A DNA stretch of 64,000 nucleotides from an uncultured Bacteroides sp. (GCA_947574505.1 CANPJW010000010.1:1-64000); one strand, 5' to 3'. Positions 12,567 through 21,806 are shown, numbered from the stretch's first letter. Program-made: numbers and translations. The notes: generated from the letters alone by a model not told the origin.

Positions 12567-12574
12567 TATATTTG
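12567..12574 (+). promoter_or_regulatory. -7 element of the secDF promoter
   Basis: TATATTTG matches TAnnTTTG and sits 58 bp before the secDF start and just after the upstream terminator. The nearest TTTG upstream (12537-12540) is 26 bp away, longer than the usual 19 bp. Confidence 0.6.
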
Positions 12575-12632
12575 CAACCTTGTATAAACTAAGAATTAAT
12601 CAAAAAGTAAAAATAATAAATTTCAAAGTAAC

Positions 12633-15620
12633 ATGCAAAACAAAGGATTTGTAAAGGTTTTTGCGGTATTACTCACCCTTGTATGTGTGTTTTATCTTTC
12701 TTTCTCTTTTGTGACCCGCTATCACATGGACAAAGCGGCACAAGACCCGAAAGGTGAAGCACATTACCTTGATTCTATGCAGAATGAAAAAGTTTATTTG
12801 GGTAGTTATACGCTGAAACAGTGTCGCGAGATGGAGATTGGTCTGGGTCTGGACCTGAAAGGTGGTATGAACGTTATTCTTGAAGTTTCTGTACCGGATG
12901 TAGTGAAGGCTTTGGCTGACAACAAGACTGATGAAGCTTTTAACAAAGCGGTTGCAGAAGCATCAAAACAATCTATCACTAGTCAGGATGACTTTATCAC
13001 TCTTTTTGTAAAAGAGTATAAGAAACAAGCTCCCAATGGCAAATTGGCTGAATTATTTGCTACTCAGCAGTTGAAAGACAAAGTAACCACCCGCAGTTCC
13101 GACAGTGAAGTTGAAAAAGTATTGCGCGAAGAGGTAAAGGCTGCTATCGACAACTCTTATAATGTATTACGTACACGTATTGACCGTTTTGGTGTGGCAC
13201 AGCCTAACATTCAGGCGTTGGAAGGAAAGATGGGCCGTATCATGGTGGAACTGCCGGGTATCAAAGAACCGGAACGTGTCAGAAAACTGTTGCAGGGATC
13301 TGCTAACTTGGAATTCTGGGAAACTTTCGACGCAAAAGAAATAGTTCCTTATCTTTCTTCTGTAGATAACAGACTGCGTGATATTCTTGCCGTTGAAAGT
13401 GGTGCTGCTTCTGCTGATTCTGTAGCTACTGATACTGTTGCTGTCGCACAGGCTTCTGCAATTTCTGCTGCCGACAGTCTTGCAGCCGCATTGAAAGGCG
13501 AAACGGCAAGTAATTCTGCCGCAATGGAGCAGATGAAGAAAGAACATCCGTTGGCTTCTGTTCTTCAATTAAATCCGAATGGTTACGGGTCGGTGGTAGG
13601 TTATGCCGATTATAAAGATACTGCTCAGGTAAACCAGTACCTTGCTATGAAAGAAGTGAAAGAAATGTTGCCGAAAGATCTTCGTTTGAAATGGGGTGTA
13701 AAGGCTGCTGACTTTGACAAGCAGGGACGTATTTTTGAATTGTATGCTATCAAGTCTACTGAACGTAACGGACGTGCTCCGTTGGAAGGTGATGTGATCA
13801 CTGATGCTAAAGATGAATATGACCAGTTCAACAAGCCTTGTGTCAGTATGTCTATGAACACTGACGGCGCACGCCGCTGGGCTGTTCTGACAAAGAACAA
13901 TGTAGGCAAGGCTATCGCTATCGTACTGGATGGTTACGTATACAGCGCTCCGAATGTAAACGGTGAAATTACGGGGGGACACTCTCAGATTACCGGTAAC
14001 TTTACCCCGGAGGTGACAAAAGACTTGGCTAACGTATTGAAGTCTGGTAAGATGCCTGCTCCTGCACGTATCGTTCAGGAGGATATTGTTGGTCCGTCAT
14101 TGGGTCAGGAATCTATCAATCAAGGTATTATTTCATTTGTTGTTGCGTTGATTCTGTTGATGATCTATATGTGCGCTATGTACGGATTGATTCCGGGTAT
14201 GGTTGCCAACTGCGCATTGGTTGTTAACTTCTTCTTCACATTAGGAATCCTTACCTCGTTCCAAGCTGCACTGACCATGTCTGGTATTGCCGGTATGGTG
14301 TTGTCATTGGGTATGGCTGTAGATGCTAACGTGTTGATTTATGAACGTACAAAAGAAGAATTGAGAGCCGGTAAAACTGTTAAGGCTGCTTTAGCAGACG
14401 GTTATTCTAACGCATTCTCTGCTATTTTTGACTCAAACTTGACATCAATTATCACTGGTATCATTCTGTTCTATTTCGGTACGGGTCCGATTCGTGGTTT
14501 TGCCACTACGTTGATTATCGGTATCCTCTGCTCATTCTTTACAGCAGTATTCTTGACCCGTATTGTTTATGAGCACTTCATGAATAAAGACAAGTGGTTG
14601 AACTTGACATTCACTACAGGGATCTCCAAGAATCTGATGCAGAACGTGAATTACAACTTTATGGGAATGATGAAACGTTCATTCACGGTATTCGGAGCGA
14701 TTATCGTTATCTGTATCATTTCATTCTTTATCCGTGGTTTGGCGCAGAGTATTGACTTTACCGGTGGACGTAACTTCGTAGTTCAGTTTGAACAGCAGGT
14801 TGAACCTGAAACAGTGCGTGACCTGTTGAAGAAGAAAATCACAGAAGATAATGTACAGGCTATTGCTTTGGGTACAGACAAGAAGACAATCCGTATTACA
14901 ACCAATTACCGTATTAATGAAGATTCTCCTACTATCGACTCTGAAATTGAAGAGTTCTTGTATCAGTCTTTGAAAGATGGTAACTTGCTGGGCGAAGGTA
15001 CTACATTGGAAATCTTTATTGACCGTGATAATCGTGTCGGTGGTTCTATCATCAGTTCTCAGAAAGTAGGTCCTAGTATCGCTGATGATATCAAGACTTC
15101 GGCTGTCTGGTCTGTATTGTTTGCATTGGTGGCTATCGGTTTGTATATCTTGCTGCGTTTCCGCAATGTAGCTTATAGTGTGGGTGCGACTGTTGCATTG
15201 GCTGTCGATACTATTTTGATCATCGGTGCATACTCGTTATGTTATGGATGGGTTCCGTTCTCATTGGAAATTGACCAGACTTTTATTGGCGCTATTTTGA
15301 CCGCTATCGGTTATTCTATCAATGACAAGGTGGTTATCTTTGACCGTATCCGTGAGTTCTTCGGTCTGTATCCGAAACGTAACCGTATGCAGTTGTTTAA
15401 TGATTCATTGAATACTACTTTGGCTCGTACCATCAATACTTCATTAAGTACATTGATCGTATTGTTGTGTATCTTCGTGCTGGGTGGTGACAGTATCCGC
15501 AGCTTCGCCTTTGCAATGATTTTGGGCGTTGTGATCGGTACATTGTCTTCTATCTTCATTGCTGCTCCTATCGCTTACCTGACTATGGGTAACAAGATGC
15601 CGGAAGAAACAAAGGCATAA
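12633..15620 (+). CDS. secDF: Protein translocase SecD-SecF fusion
   Basis: A 995-residue inner-membrane protein that uses the proton motive force to help pull preproteins through SecYEG. The SecD half has an N-terminal membrane helix, GLDLKGGMNVILEV, a large periplasmic P1 domain and the membrane block around GIAGMVLSLGMAVDANVLIYER. The SecF half starts near residue 670 and contains IDFTGGRNFVV and AIGYSINDKVVIFDRIREF. Fusion of the two is normal in Bacteroidetes. P1 carries an Ala/Ser-rich acidic insertion (about residues 252-302) absent from enterobacterial SecD. It is flanked by terminators, so it appears monocistronic. Confidence 0.96.
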   Translation: MQNKGFVKVFAVLLTLVCVFYLSFSFVTRYHMDKAAQDPKGEAHYLDSMQNEKVYLGSYTLKQCREMEIGLGLDLKGGMNVILEVSVPDVVKALADNKTDEAFNKAVAEASKQSITSQDDFITLFVKEYKKQAPNGKLAELFATQQLKDKVTTRSSDSEVEKVLREEVKAAIDNSYNVLRTRIDRFGVAQPNIQALEGKMGRIMVELPGIKEPERVRKLLQGSANLEFWETFDAKEIVPYLSSVDNRLRDILAVESGAASADSVATDTVAVAQASAISAADSLAAALKGETASNSAAMEQMKKEHPLASVLQLNPNGYGSVVGYADYKDTAQVNQYLAMKEVKEMLPKDLRLKWGVKAADFDKQGRIFELYAIKSTERNGRAPLEGDVITDAKDEYDQFNKPCVSMSMNTDGARRWAVLTKNNVGKAIAIVLDGYVYSAPNVNGEITGGHSQITGNFTPEVTKDLANVLKSGKMPAPARIVQEDIVGPSLGQESINQGIISFVVALILLMIYMCAMYGLIPGMVANCALVVNFFFTLGILTSFQAALTMSGIAGMVLSLGMAVDANVLIYERTKEELRAGKTVKAALADGYSNAFSAIFDSNLTSIITGIILFYFGTGPIRGFATTLIIGILCSFFTAVFLTRIVYEHFMNKDKWLNLTFTTGISKNLMQNVNYNFMGMMKRSFTVFGAIIVICIISFFIRGLAQSIDFTGGRNFVVQFEQQVEPETVRDLLKKKITEDNVQAIALGTDKKTIRITTNYRINEDSPTIDSEIEEFLYQSLKDGNLLGEGTTLEIFIDRDNRVGGSIISSQKVGPSIADDIKTSAVWSVLFALVAIGLYILLRFRNVAYSVGATVALAVDTILIIGAYSLCYGWVPFSLEIDQTFIGAILTAIGYSINDKVVIFDRIREFFGLYPKRNRMQLFNDSLNTTLARTINTSLSTLIVLLCIFVLGGDSIRSFAFAMILGVVIGTLSSIFIAAPIAYLTMGNKMPEETKA

Positions 15621-15644
15621 GAAGGTTTCTTTTAAGAAATAAAT

Positions 15645-15686
15645 AAAAAGAGGAGGATGCTCATTCATGAGCATCCTCCTCTTTTT
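15645..15686. terminator. Bidirectional terminator after secDF
   Basis: A long near-perfect hairpin: AAAAAGAGGAGGATGCTCAT pairs with ATGAGCATCCTCCTCTTTTT around a two-base loop. It carries A-runs on the left and T-runs on the right, so it could stop transcription from both directions. Confidence 0.9.
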
Positions 15687-15776
15687 ATAATGGTCGATTG
15701 GAATTGGTTTGTGGAAAAAGGGTAGATGAATCTTCTGTGGCTTCAAAAATTAACTTAAGTACATTGGGTAAGTAAC

Positions 15777-15842
15777 TTAGCTTGCTTGGCATTTCAACTT
15801 AACTTGCTTGTCCCATGAAGTTAACTTGCTTTTTTACGCTGT
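15777..15842. repeat. Three tandem 22-nt degenerate repeats
   Basis: The cores TTAGCTTGCTTG (15777), TTAACTTGCTTG (15799) and TTAACTTGCTTT (15821) are spaced exactly 22 nt apart, each followed by about 10 variable bases. A partial relative (TTAACTTAAG) lies at 15750 but is out of phase. The array sits between the convergent ends of secDF and the sugar kinase gene, so it is not in a promoter position. No coding sense is apparent and the function is unknown. Confidence 0.7.
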
Positions 15843-15884
15843 ATCTTGCAGATCAATTCTGTTTGGCTATAATCGTGAAAATAG

Positions 15885-16949
15885 TTATCTGACTACTCTT
15901 CCTGAAGTGTTTCCTTGCATTAACTCTTCCACTTCTTCTACTGTTACTTGATTGAAATCTCCATATATGGTATTTTTCAATGCAGATGCGGCAAGGGCGA
16001 ATTCCAATGTTTTTTGGTCATTGTCGGGGTAGGTCAGCAAACCATAAATCATGCCGCCTACAAATGCATCTCCTGCACCCACACGGTCTACTTCATGGAC
16101 AATATCGTAAATGCCGGTATGCCTTAATGTTCCTTTAGAATAAAGTATGGCTGCCAGCAGATTGTGATTGGAAGTGATGGTATTACGCAACTCCAGAAAC
16201 ATTTTCTGGCATCGGGGAGCTTGTTCTGATACTTTTTGACCGAATACTTTGAAACCGGACAAATCTAATGGATATGAGGTGTCTACAGCTTTAAAACCTA
16301 CCGGGGGAATGCCGAAAATTTCTTTGTATTCGGGTTCTGCACCAAAAATGACATCACTATATTGAACAAGGGGGAGCATTACCTCTGATGCGGATTTACC
16401 GTAATTCCATAATTTTTTGCGGAAATTTAAGTCGCATGAGATTGTTAATCCCAGGCGGTCTGCTGTTTGCAGTGCTTCCAGGCAGGCATCTGCTCCTTCC
16501 TGTGACAGGGACGCTGCTATACCCGACCAGTGGAACCAGCCTGCATCGGAAAGAATCTTTTCCCAGTCTATCATGCCGGGACGTAAAGTGGCAAAGGAAG
16601 AGCCTTCACGGTCATATACTACATTGGAGTTACGAAATGCTGCACCGCTTTCCAGAAAGTATAATCCCATGCGTTTCCCACCATAAATAATGCCGTCTGT
16701 ACCTAATCCGTAAGCTTGGAGTGAGTTTACGCAGGCTTGTGCCATTGCATTCTCGGGAAGTCTGGTAACGAATTCTGTGGGGATGCCGAAGTTGACCAGT
16801 GATATGGCTACATTCGCTTCACTTCCTCCATAAGTAGCAATAAACTCGTTTGTTTGGGAAAAGCGCTGGAAATTGGGGGCGGTCAGCCTTAGCATTACTT
16901 CTCCGAATGTAACGACTTTCTTGTTCTGGGTAATAGCTCTTGTATTCAT
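15885..16949 (-). CDS. kdgK: PfkB-family sugar kinase, probably 2-dehydro-3-deoxygluconokinase
   Basis: 354 residues. The PfkB end signature VGAGDAFVGG places the catalytic base at Asp294; the N-terminal half has GGSEANVAISLVNFG, typical of KDG kinases. The reaction would be ATP plus 2-keto-3-deoxygluconate to KDPG, feeding uronate and pectin breakdown into the Entner-Doudoroff route. The residues do not exclude another ketose substrate. No kdgA aldolase or uronate gene is next to it, so the assignment rests on family resemblance only. The upstream side holds the terminator of tdh, so it is transcribed separately. Confidence 0.8.
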   Translation of the reverse strand: MNTRAITQNKKVVTFGEVMLRLTAPNFQRFSQTNEFIATYGGSEANVAISLVNFGIPTEFVTRLPENAMAQACVNSLQAYGLGTDGIIYGGKRMGLYFLESGAAFRNSNVVYDREGSSFATLRPGMIDWEKILSDAGWFHWSGIAASLSQEGADACLEALQTADRLGLTISCDLNFRKKLWNYGKSASEVMLPLVQYSDVIFGAEPEYKEIFGIPPVGFKAVDTSYPLDLSGFKVFGQKVSEQAPRCQKMFLELRNTITSNHNLLAAILYSKGTLRHTGIYDIVHEVDRVGAGDAFVGGMIYGLLTYPDNDQKTLEFALAASALKNTIYGDFNQVTVEEVEELMQGNTSGRVVR

Positions 16950-17023
16950 AGTATGTTTTTAATCAGTATGTTAATTTGCACGAAGATACGATCAAAATTT
17001 TATATAAGTGCAAGAAATGTATA

Positions 17024-17071
17024 AAAATAGCCTTCTCTATCTTTTCCATATAGAATAGAGAAGGCTATTTT
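17024..17071 (-). terminator. Terminator of the threonine dehydrogenase gene
   Basis: AAAATAGCCTTCTCTAT (17024-17040) pairs perfectly with ATAGAGAAGGCTATTTT (17055-17071). It lies 21 bp after the minus-strand tdh stop and is flanked by A/T runs on both sides. Confidence 0.85.
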
Positions 17072-17091
17072 ATTTATTCAATATTAGTGGT

Positions 17092-18045
17092 TTATTTATT
17101 GAATCGTATTTTTAGTTTGGCAAGCATATCCTGTGTCATGCTGTCTAGATCATATTCCGGTTTCCATCCCCATTCCTCACGGGCACAAGTGTCGTCCAGT
17201 GAGTTCGGCCATGATTCGGCGATAGCTTGACGTAGTGGATCTACTTTGTACTCCATATGGAAGTCGGGCATATACTTCTTTATATTGTTATAAATAATTT
17301 CCGGATCAAAACTCATTGAAGCAATGTTGAACGAATTGCGATGAATTAGTTTGTCGGGATTCGCTTCCATGATTTCAATGGCTGCACGTAAACCGTCAGG
17401 CATATACATCATATCCATGAATGTACCGGCTGCAATAGGACATTCAAATTTTTCACCTTTTACAGCCGAATAATAGATGTCTACAGCATAATCGGTAGTC
17501 CCGCCACCCGGAGGTGTGACATACGAAATTAATCCGGGGAAACGAACGGAGCGGGTATCTACGCCAAAACGGATATGGTAATAATCGCTCAGTAATTCTC
17601 CTGATACTTTTGTAACTCCATACATGGTACGCGGATTACGGATAGTGTCTTGCGGGGTCTTGTCTTTAGGGGTGTTGTTGCCGAAGACACCGATAGAACT
17701 TGGGGTAAATACGGCGCAACCCATTTCGCGTGCTACTTCCAATACGTTGAACAGGCCTCCCATGCCTATTTTCCATGCTAGTTGAGGTTTGGCTTCTGCT
17801 ACAGCCGATAGTAAGGCTGCCAGGTTGTAAATGGTGTCGATGTTGTACTTTGATACAGTTTCGGCAATTTGTTGTTCGTTGGTGATATCTACGATGGCAG
17901 AAGGGCCTGATTCTTTTAATTCCCCTTTAGGCTCAGCACCGGGAATATATCCGGCTACGATATTACCATTGTAAATACTTCTCAATTTCATGGTTAGTTC
18001 CGAACCGATCTGACCGGTGGAGCCGATAATTAATACATTTTTCAT
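17092..18045 (-). CDS. tdh: L-threonine 3-dehydrogenase, NAD-epimerase type
   Basis: A 317-residue short-chain dehydrogenase of the UDP-galactose-epimerase type. The NAD-binding GxxGxxG is Gly8/Gly11/Gly14 (GSTGQIG), and the catalytic pair is Tyr142/Lys146 (MYGVTK) with a nearby Ser116/Ser117. This subgroup oxidises L-threonine to 2-amino-3-ketobutyrate. The identification is strongly supported by context: the divergently transcribed neighbour is kbl, which cleaves that unstable product with CoA to glycine and acetyl-CoA. The 170-bp intergenic region presumably holds both promoters. It is unrelated in sequence to the zinc alcohol-dehydrogenase type Tdh of E. coli. Confidence 0.9.
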   Translation of the reverse strand: MKNVLIIGSTGQIGSELTMKLRSIYNGNIVAGYIPGAEPKGELKESGPSAIVDITNEQQIAETVSKYNIDTIYNLAALLSAVAEAKPQLAWKIGMGGLFNVLEVAREMGCAVFTPSSIGVFGNNTPKDKTPQDTIRNPRTMYGVTKVSGELLSDYYHIRFGVDTRSVRFPGLISYVTPPGGGTTDYAVDIYYSAVKGEKFECPIAAGTFMDMMYMPDGLRAAIEIMEANPDKLIHRNSFNIASMSFDPEIIYNNIKKYMPDFHMEYKVDPLRQAIAESWPNSLDDTCAREEWGWKPEYDLDSMTQDMLAKLKIRFNK

Positions 18046-18079
18046 AGTTCGCTATTTGCTTTAAGTTTTCTTTTGAAAG

Positions 18080-18087
18080 CAAAGATA
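18080..18087 (-). promoter_or_regulatory. -7 element for tdh
   Basis: The minus strand reads TATCTTTG, matching TAnnTTTG, 34 bp before the tdh start. A TTTG lies about 22 bp further upstream, slightly beyond the usual spacing. Confidence 0.55.
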
Positions 18088-18215
18088 GATAGAAAACTGC
18101 ATATTTTATCAAAATTTTCTCTATAATTTAATCGGATATCAAAAAAAAATAAGAACTTTGTCAAGTCAGACTGATTTTTAAACTTAAACTATATACTTAA
18201 TAAAAAAACAAAGCT

Positions 18216-19406
18216 ATGTATGGTAAAATGAAGGAGTTCCTTGCGAAGGAACTGGCTGATATTAAGGCAGCCGGATTGTATAAAAATGAACGTATAATTA
18301 CCACACCTCAGCGTGCGGACATCAAGGTGAATGACGGAGAAGATGTGTTGAACTTTTGTGCCAACAATTATTTAGGTTTGTCAGATAATCAACGCTTGAT
18401 CAATGCTGCCAAAGAGGCGATGGACACACATGGCTTCGGTATGTCTTCCGTACGCTTTATCTGTGGAACTCAGGATTTGCACAAACAGCTGGAAGCTGCC
18501 ATTTCTGATTATTTTAAAACAGAAGATACTATACTTTATGCAGCTTGTTTTGATGCTAACGGTGGTTTGTTCGAACCGCTGTTTACAGAAGAAGACGCTA
18601 TTATTTCAGATGCGTTGAATCATGCATCTATTATAGATGGTGTACGCTTGTGTAAGGCAAAACGCTATCGTTATGCCAATGCTGATATGGCTGACTTGGA
18701 ACGTTGCTTGCAGGAAGCGCAGGCACAGCGTCATCGTATTATTGCTACAGATGGTGTATTCTCGATGGATGGTAATGTGGCTCCATTGGATAAGATTTGT
18801 GAACTGGCGGAAAAGTATGACGCGTTGGTTATGGTGGATGAATCTCATTCGGCCGGTGTAGTAGGTCCTACAGGGCATGGCGTGGCAGAACAGTTTAATG
18901 CATACGGGCGTGTGGATATCTTTACTGGTACATTAGGTAAAGCATTTGGTGGGGCAATGGGAGGATTTACCACCGGTAAGAAAGAAATTATTGATATGTT
19001 GCGCCAGCGTTCCCGTCCTTATTTATTCTCTAATTCTGTAGCTCCTGCCATTATCGGTGCTAGTCTGGAAATGTTTAAGATATTGAAAGAAAGTGATGCT
19101 TTGCATACTAAGCTGATGGATAATGTGAATTATTTCCGTGACAGGATGCTGGCTGCCGGTTTTGACATCAAACCAACTCAGAGCGCGATTTGTGCTGTGA
19201 TGCTTTATGATGCGAAACTGTCTCAGGATTTTGCCGCCAAGATGCAGAAAGAGGGCATATATGTAACCGGTTTCTATTATCCGGTTGTTCCGAAAGGACA
19301 GGCACGTATCCGTGTCCAGTTGTCTGCCGGGCATGAAAAGGCACATTTGGATAAGGCAATTGCTGCATTTATTAAAGTGGGCAAAGAACTTGGGGTGATT
19401 AAATAA
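18216..19406 (+). CDS. kbl: Glycine C-acetyltransferase (2-amino-3-ketobutyrate CoA ligase)
   Basis: A 396-residue PLP enzyme of the alpha-oxoamine synthase family, full length. The PLP lysine is Lys242 in TGTLGKAFGG; the cofactor-binding aspartate is in MVDESHSAGVVG. It converts 2-amino-3-ketobutyrate and CoA to glycine and acetyl-CoA, the second step of threonine catabolism, and sits head to head with tdh, which makes its substrate. Related enzymes of the fold (serine palmitoyltransferase, BioF) are less likely because of this pairing and the close match to Kbl throughout. It ends 26 bp before a bidirectional terminator shared with a tRNA gene. Confidence 0.94.
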   Translation: MYGKMKEFLAKELADIKAAGLYKNERIITTPQRADIKVNDGEDVLNFCANNYLGLSDNQRLINAAKEAMDTHGFGMSSVRFICGTQDLHKQLEAAISDYFKTEDTILYAACFDANGGLFEPLFTEEDAIISDALNHASIIDGVRLCKAKRYRYANADMADLERCLQEAQAQRHRIIATDGVFSMDGNVAPLDKICELAEKYDALVMVDESHSAGVVGPTGHGVAEQFNAYGRVDIFTGTLGKAFGGAMGGFTTGKKEIIDMLRQRSRPYLFSNSVAPAIIGASLEMFKILKESDALHTKLMDNVNYFRDRMLAAGFDIKPTQSAICAVMLYDAKLSQDFAAKMQKEGIYVTGFYYPVVPKGQARIRVQLSAGHEKAHLDKAIAAFIKVGKELGVIK

Positions 19407-19432
19407 GCAGATTTGAAAGCTATCCAGTAAAA

Positions 19433-19475
19433 AAAGAGCAGTAAACGGTTGTATAACAATTGTTTACTGCTCTTT
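19433..19475. terminator. Bidirectional terminator shared by kbl and tRNA-Arg
   Basis: AAAGAGCAGTAAAC (19433-19446) pairs perfectly with GTTTACTGCTCTTT (19462-19475). It lies between the 3' ends of the convergent kbl gene and tRNA gene, ending 1 bp from the tRNA 3' end. Confidence 0.85.
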
Positions 19476-19476
19476 G

Positions 19477-19548
19477 TAGCCCCGAGGGGAATCGAACCCC
19501 TATCTAAAGTTTAGGAAACTTCTATTCTATCCGTTGAACTACAAGGCC
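19477..19548 (-). tRNA. tRNA-Arg (anticodon CCT)
   Basis: The minus strand folds into a complete cloverleaf of 72 nt without encoded CCA: acceptor GGCCTTG/CGGGGCT with several G-U pairs (positions 1-72, 5-68, 6-67), D arm GTTC/GAAT, anticodon stem GAAGT/ACTTT with loop TTCCTAA giving anticodon CCT, and T arm AGGGG-TTCGATT-CCCCT. It would read AGG codons. Confidence 0.93.
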
Positions 19549-19560
19549 CCTTTATGGGTA

Positions 19561-19568
19561 CAAAGGTA
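19561..19568 (-). promoter_or_regulatory. -7 element of the tRNA-Arg promoter
   Basis: The minus strand reads TACCTTTG, 12 bp upstream of the mature tRNA 5' end. An ATTG lies 19 bp further upstream, close to the expected TTTG. Confidence 0.65.
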
Positions 19569-19891
19569 CTTCTTTTTGTTAAAATGGCAATATGAAAGAT
19601 TGAAAAATGTCTTAAGTGGGAAGAAAATAATCCTTTCTTTGTTGTTTTGTTGTTTTTTGTCTGTTTTTTATAATCTAATAATGTTGTTATTCTGCTATAA
19701 ACTTTCATGTTGTTCATAAAACATGGATAAAAATAATAAATTGTAAAAATGAATCGTTTTTGATGCTGTCATAATGATAGGGATTTATGCTTTTAAACAG
19801 GTAATTATCTCTGCTTTTTCTTAGCTTGGAAACAAATAAACCTTTAATTTTGTACATTTTGATATTCAAACGTAGTTTGATAGCGGAATAT
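19569..19891. other. AT-rich intergenic stretch, no gene seen
   Basis: About 320 bp rich in T-runs (for example TTGTTGTTTTGTTG near 19640) between the tRNA promoter and the korA promoter. Short open frames here have no ribosome-binding site or protein-like composition. Confidence 0.6.
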
Positions 19892-19922
19892 TTTGTCCTT
19901 TGACAGAACTTTCCGAACTTTG
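19892..19922 (+). promoter_or_regulatory. Promoter of korAB
   Basis: TTTG (19892-19895), a 19-bp spacer, then GAACTTTG (19915-19922). The spacing is exactly canonical; the first two bases of the -7 element are GA instead of TA. It leaves a leader of about 30 nt before korA. Confidence 0.65.
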
Positions 19923-19958
19923 CAAACAGTGAAATTTTGTAACCCTAAATAATAAGTT

Positions 19959-21806
19959 ATGGCAGATGAAATGATAGTCAAGGAGTTGGACCAAGTGGTG
20001 GTCCGTTTCTCAGGCGACTCAGGCGATGGTATGCAGCTGGCCGGAAATATCTTTTCTAATATTTCGGCTACAGTGGGAAATGATATCAGTACATTCCCCG
20101 ATTACCCAGCGGATATACGTGCCCCGCAAGGTTCGTTGACCGGTGTGTCAGGTTTCCAGGTGCATATCGGTGCGGGTAAAGTTTTTACCCCTGGTGACAA
20201 ATGCGACGTGCTGGTCGCAATGAATGCCGCTGCATTGAAAACACAATACAAATTTGCGAAGTCCACAGCTTGTATCATTATTGATACAGATTGTTTTCAG
20301 AAATCAGATCTGGACAAGGCGGCTTTCAAAACAGACAATCCGATTGAAGAAATGGGTATTAAGCAGGATGTAATTGCTGCTCCTATTTCGCAGATGGTGA
20401 AAGATTGTCTGGCAGATACAGGCATGGACAACAAGTCAATGTTGAAATGTCGTAATATGTTTGCTTTGGGATTGGTCTGCTGGTTGTTTAATCGTGACCT
20501 GGCGGTTGCTGAAAATTTCTTGCGCGAGAAATTTGCAAAGAAGCCGCAAATAGCTGAAGCGAATATTAAAGTGATACACGCCGGATATGATTATGGGCAC
20601 AATACGCATGCGTCTGTGGATCATACTTATAAGGTGGAAACTAAGTCTAAAGTACCTGGAAAGTACATGGATATCAGCGGAAACAAGGCTACGGCTTATG
20701 GCTTAATTGCTGCTGCCGAGAAAGCAGGTCTGCGTTTGTTCCTGGGATCTTATCCCATTACTCCGGCAACAGATATCTTGCATGAACTTTCTAAACATAA
20801 ATCATTGGGAGTGACTACGGTTCAATGTGAAGATGAAATTTCAGGTTGCGCTACGGCTATCGGTGCCTCGTTTGCAGGTGCGTTGGCAGCTACTTCTACT
20901 TCGGGACCGGGTGTTTGTCTGAAATCAGAGGCTATGAATCTGGCTGTTATTACAGAATTACCATTGGTGGTTATTAATGTACAGCGCGGCGGTCCTTCTA
21001 CTGGTTTGCCTACTAAGTCTGAGCAAACAGATTTATTGCAGGCTTTGTTTGGCCGTAACGGTGAATCTCCTATGCCGGTCATTGCCGCAGCTTCTCCAAC
21101 TCATTGTTTTGATGCTGCTTATGATGCTTGTAAGATTGCCTTGGAACACATGACCCCGGTGGTGTTGCTGACTGATGGTTTTGTAGCAAATGGTTCCGGT
21201 GCATGGAAGTTGCCTGATCTGGCGAACTATCCGGCTATTAACCCACCCTATGTTACTCCGGAAATGAAGGATAATTATACTCCTTACAAGCGTAACGCCG
21301 AAACAGGTGTCCGTTATTGGGCATTGCCGGGACAGGAAGGTTATATGCATATTTTGGGAGGCTTGGAAAAAGACAGTGATACAGGTGCTATTTCTACCGA
21401 GCCTGAAAACCATAATTTGATGTGCCGTTTGCGTGCCGAGAAGGTTGCTAAAATTCCAGTGCCTGATGTTAAGGTGCAAGGCTGCGTAGAGGATGCAGAT
21501 TTGCTGATAGTAGGTTTCGGTGGAACTTACGGTCATTTATATTCAGCAATGGAGGAAATGAACCATGCGGGCAAGAAGGTTGCTTTGGCACATTTTGTTC
21601 ATTTGAACCCGCTGCCTCACAATACGGCAGAAGTGCTGAAGAAATATAAGAAGGTAGTCGTGGCTGAGCAGAATCTTGGTCAGTTTGCCGGATATCTCCG
21701 TATGAAAGTGGACGGATTTGTTCCTTATCAGTTTAATGAGGTAAAAGGCCAGCCGTTCGTAGTCAGCGAGTTAGTTGATGCTTTCACTGAGATTTTAAAT
21801 AAATAA
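19959..21806 (+). CDS. korA: 2-oxoacid:ferredoxin oxidoreductase alpha subunit (fused gamma-alpha), probably 2-oxoglutarate
   Basis: 615 residues. The N-terminal gamma-type domain (about 1-195) opens with RFSGDSGDGMQLAGNIFSN, and the alpha domain (about 215-615) includes GSYPITPATDILHELSKH and CEDEISG. With KorB it oxidatively decarboxylates a 2-oxoacid with CoA, passing electrons to ferredoxin; the reverse direction is possible in anaerobes. The fused gamma-alpha layout with a short beta subunit is typical of 2-oxoglutarate enzymes in Bacteroidales, but pyruvate or branched-chain substrates cannot be excluded by eye. A near-canonical promoter lies upstream, and korB follows after 23 bp. Confidence 0.88.
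   Translation: MADEMIVKELDQVVVRFSGDSGDGMQLAGNIFSNISATVGNDISTFPDYPADIRAPQGSLTGVSGFQVHIGAGKVFTPGDKCDVLVAMNAAALKTQYKFAKSTACIIIDTDCFQKSDLDKAAFKTDNPIEEMGIKQDVIAAPISQMVKDCLADTGMDNKSMLKCRNMFALGLVCWLFNRDLAVAENFLREKFAKKPQIAEANIKVIHAGYDYGHNTHASVDHTYKVETKSKVPGKYMDISGNKATAYGLIAAAEKAGLRLFLGSYPITPATDILHELSKHKSLGVTTVQCEDEISGCATAIGASFAGALAATSTSGPGVCLKSEAMNLAVITELPLVVINVQRGGPSTGLPTKSEQTDLLQALFGRNGESPMPVIAAASPTHCFDAAYDACKIALEHMTPVVLLTDGFVANGSGAWKLPDLANYPAINPPYVTPEMKDNYTPYKRNAETGVRYWALPGQEGYMHILGGLEKDSDTGAISTEPENHNLMCRLRAEKVAKIPVPDVKVQGCVEDADLLIVGFGGTYGHLYSAMEEMNHAGKKVALAHFVHLNPLPHNTAEVLKKYKKVVVAEQNLGQFAGYLRMKVDGFVPYQFNEVKGQPFVVSELVDAFTEILNK

Noticed and set aside
15777..15842. CRISPR array
   Set aside because: Repeats are only about 12 bp, imperfect, with 10-bp fillers, and there are no cas genes.
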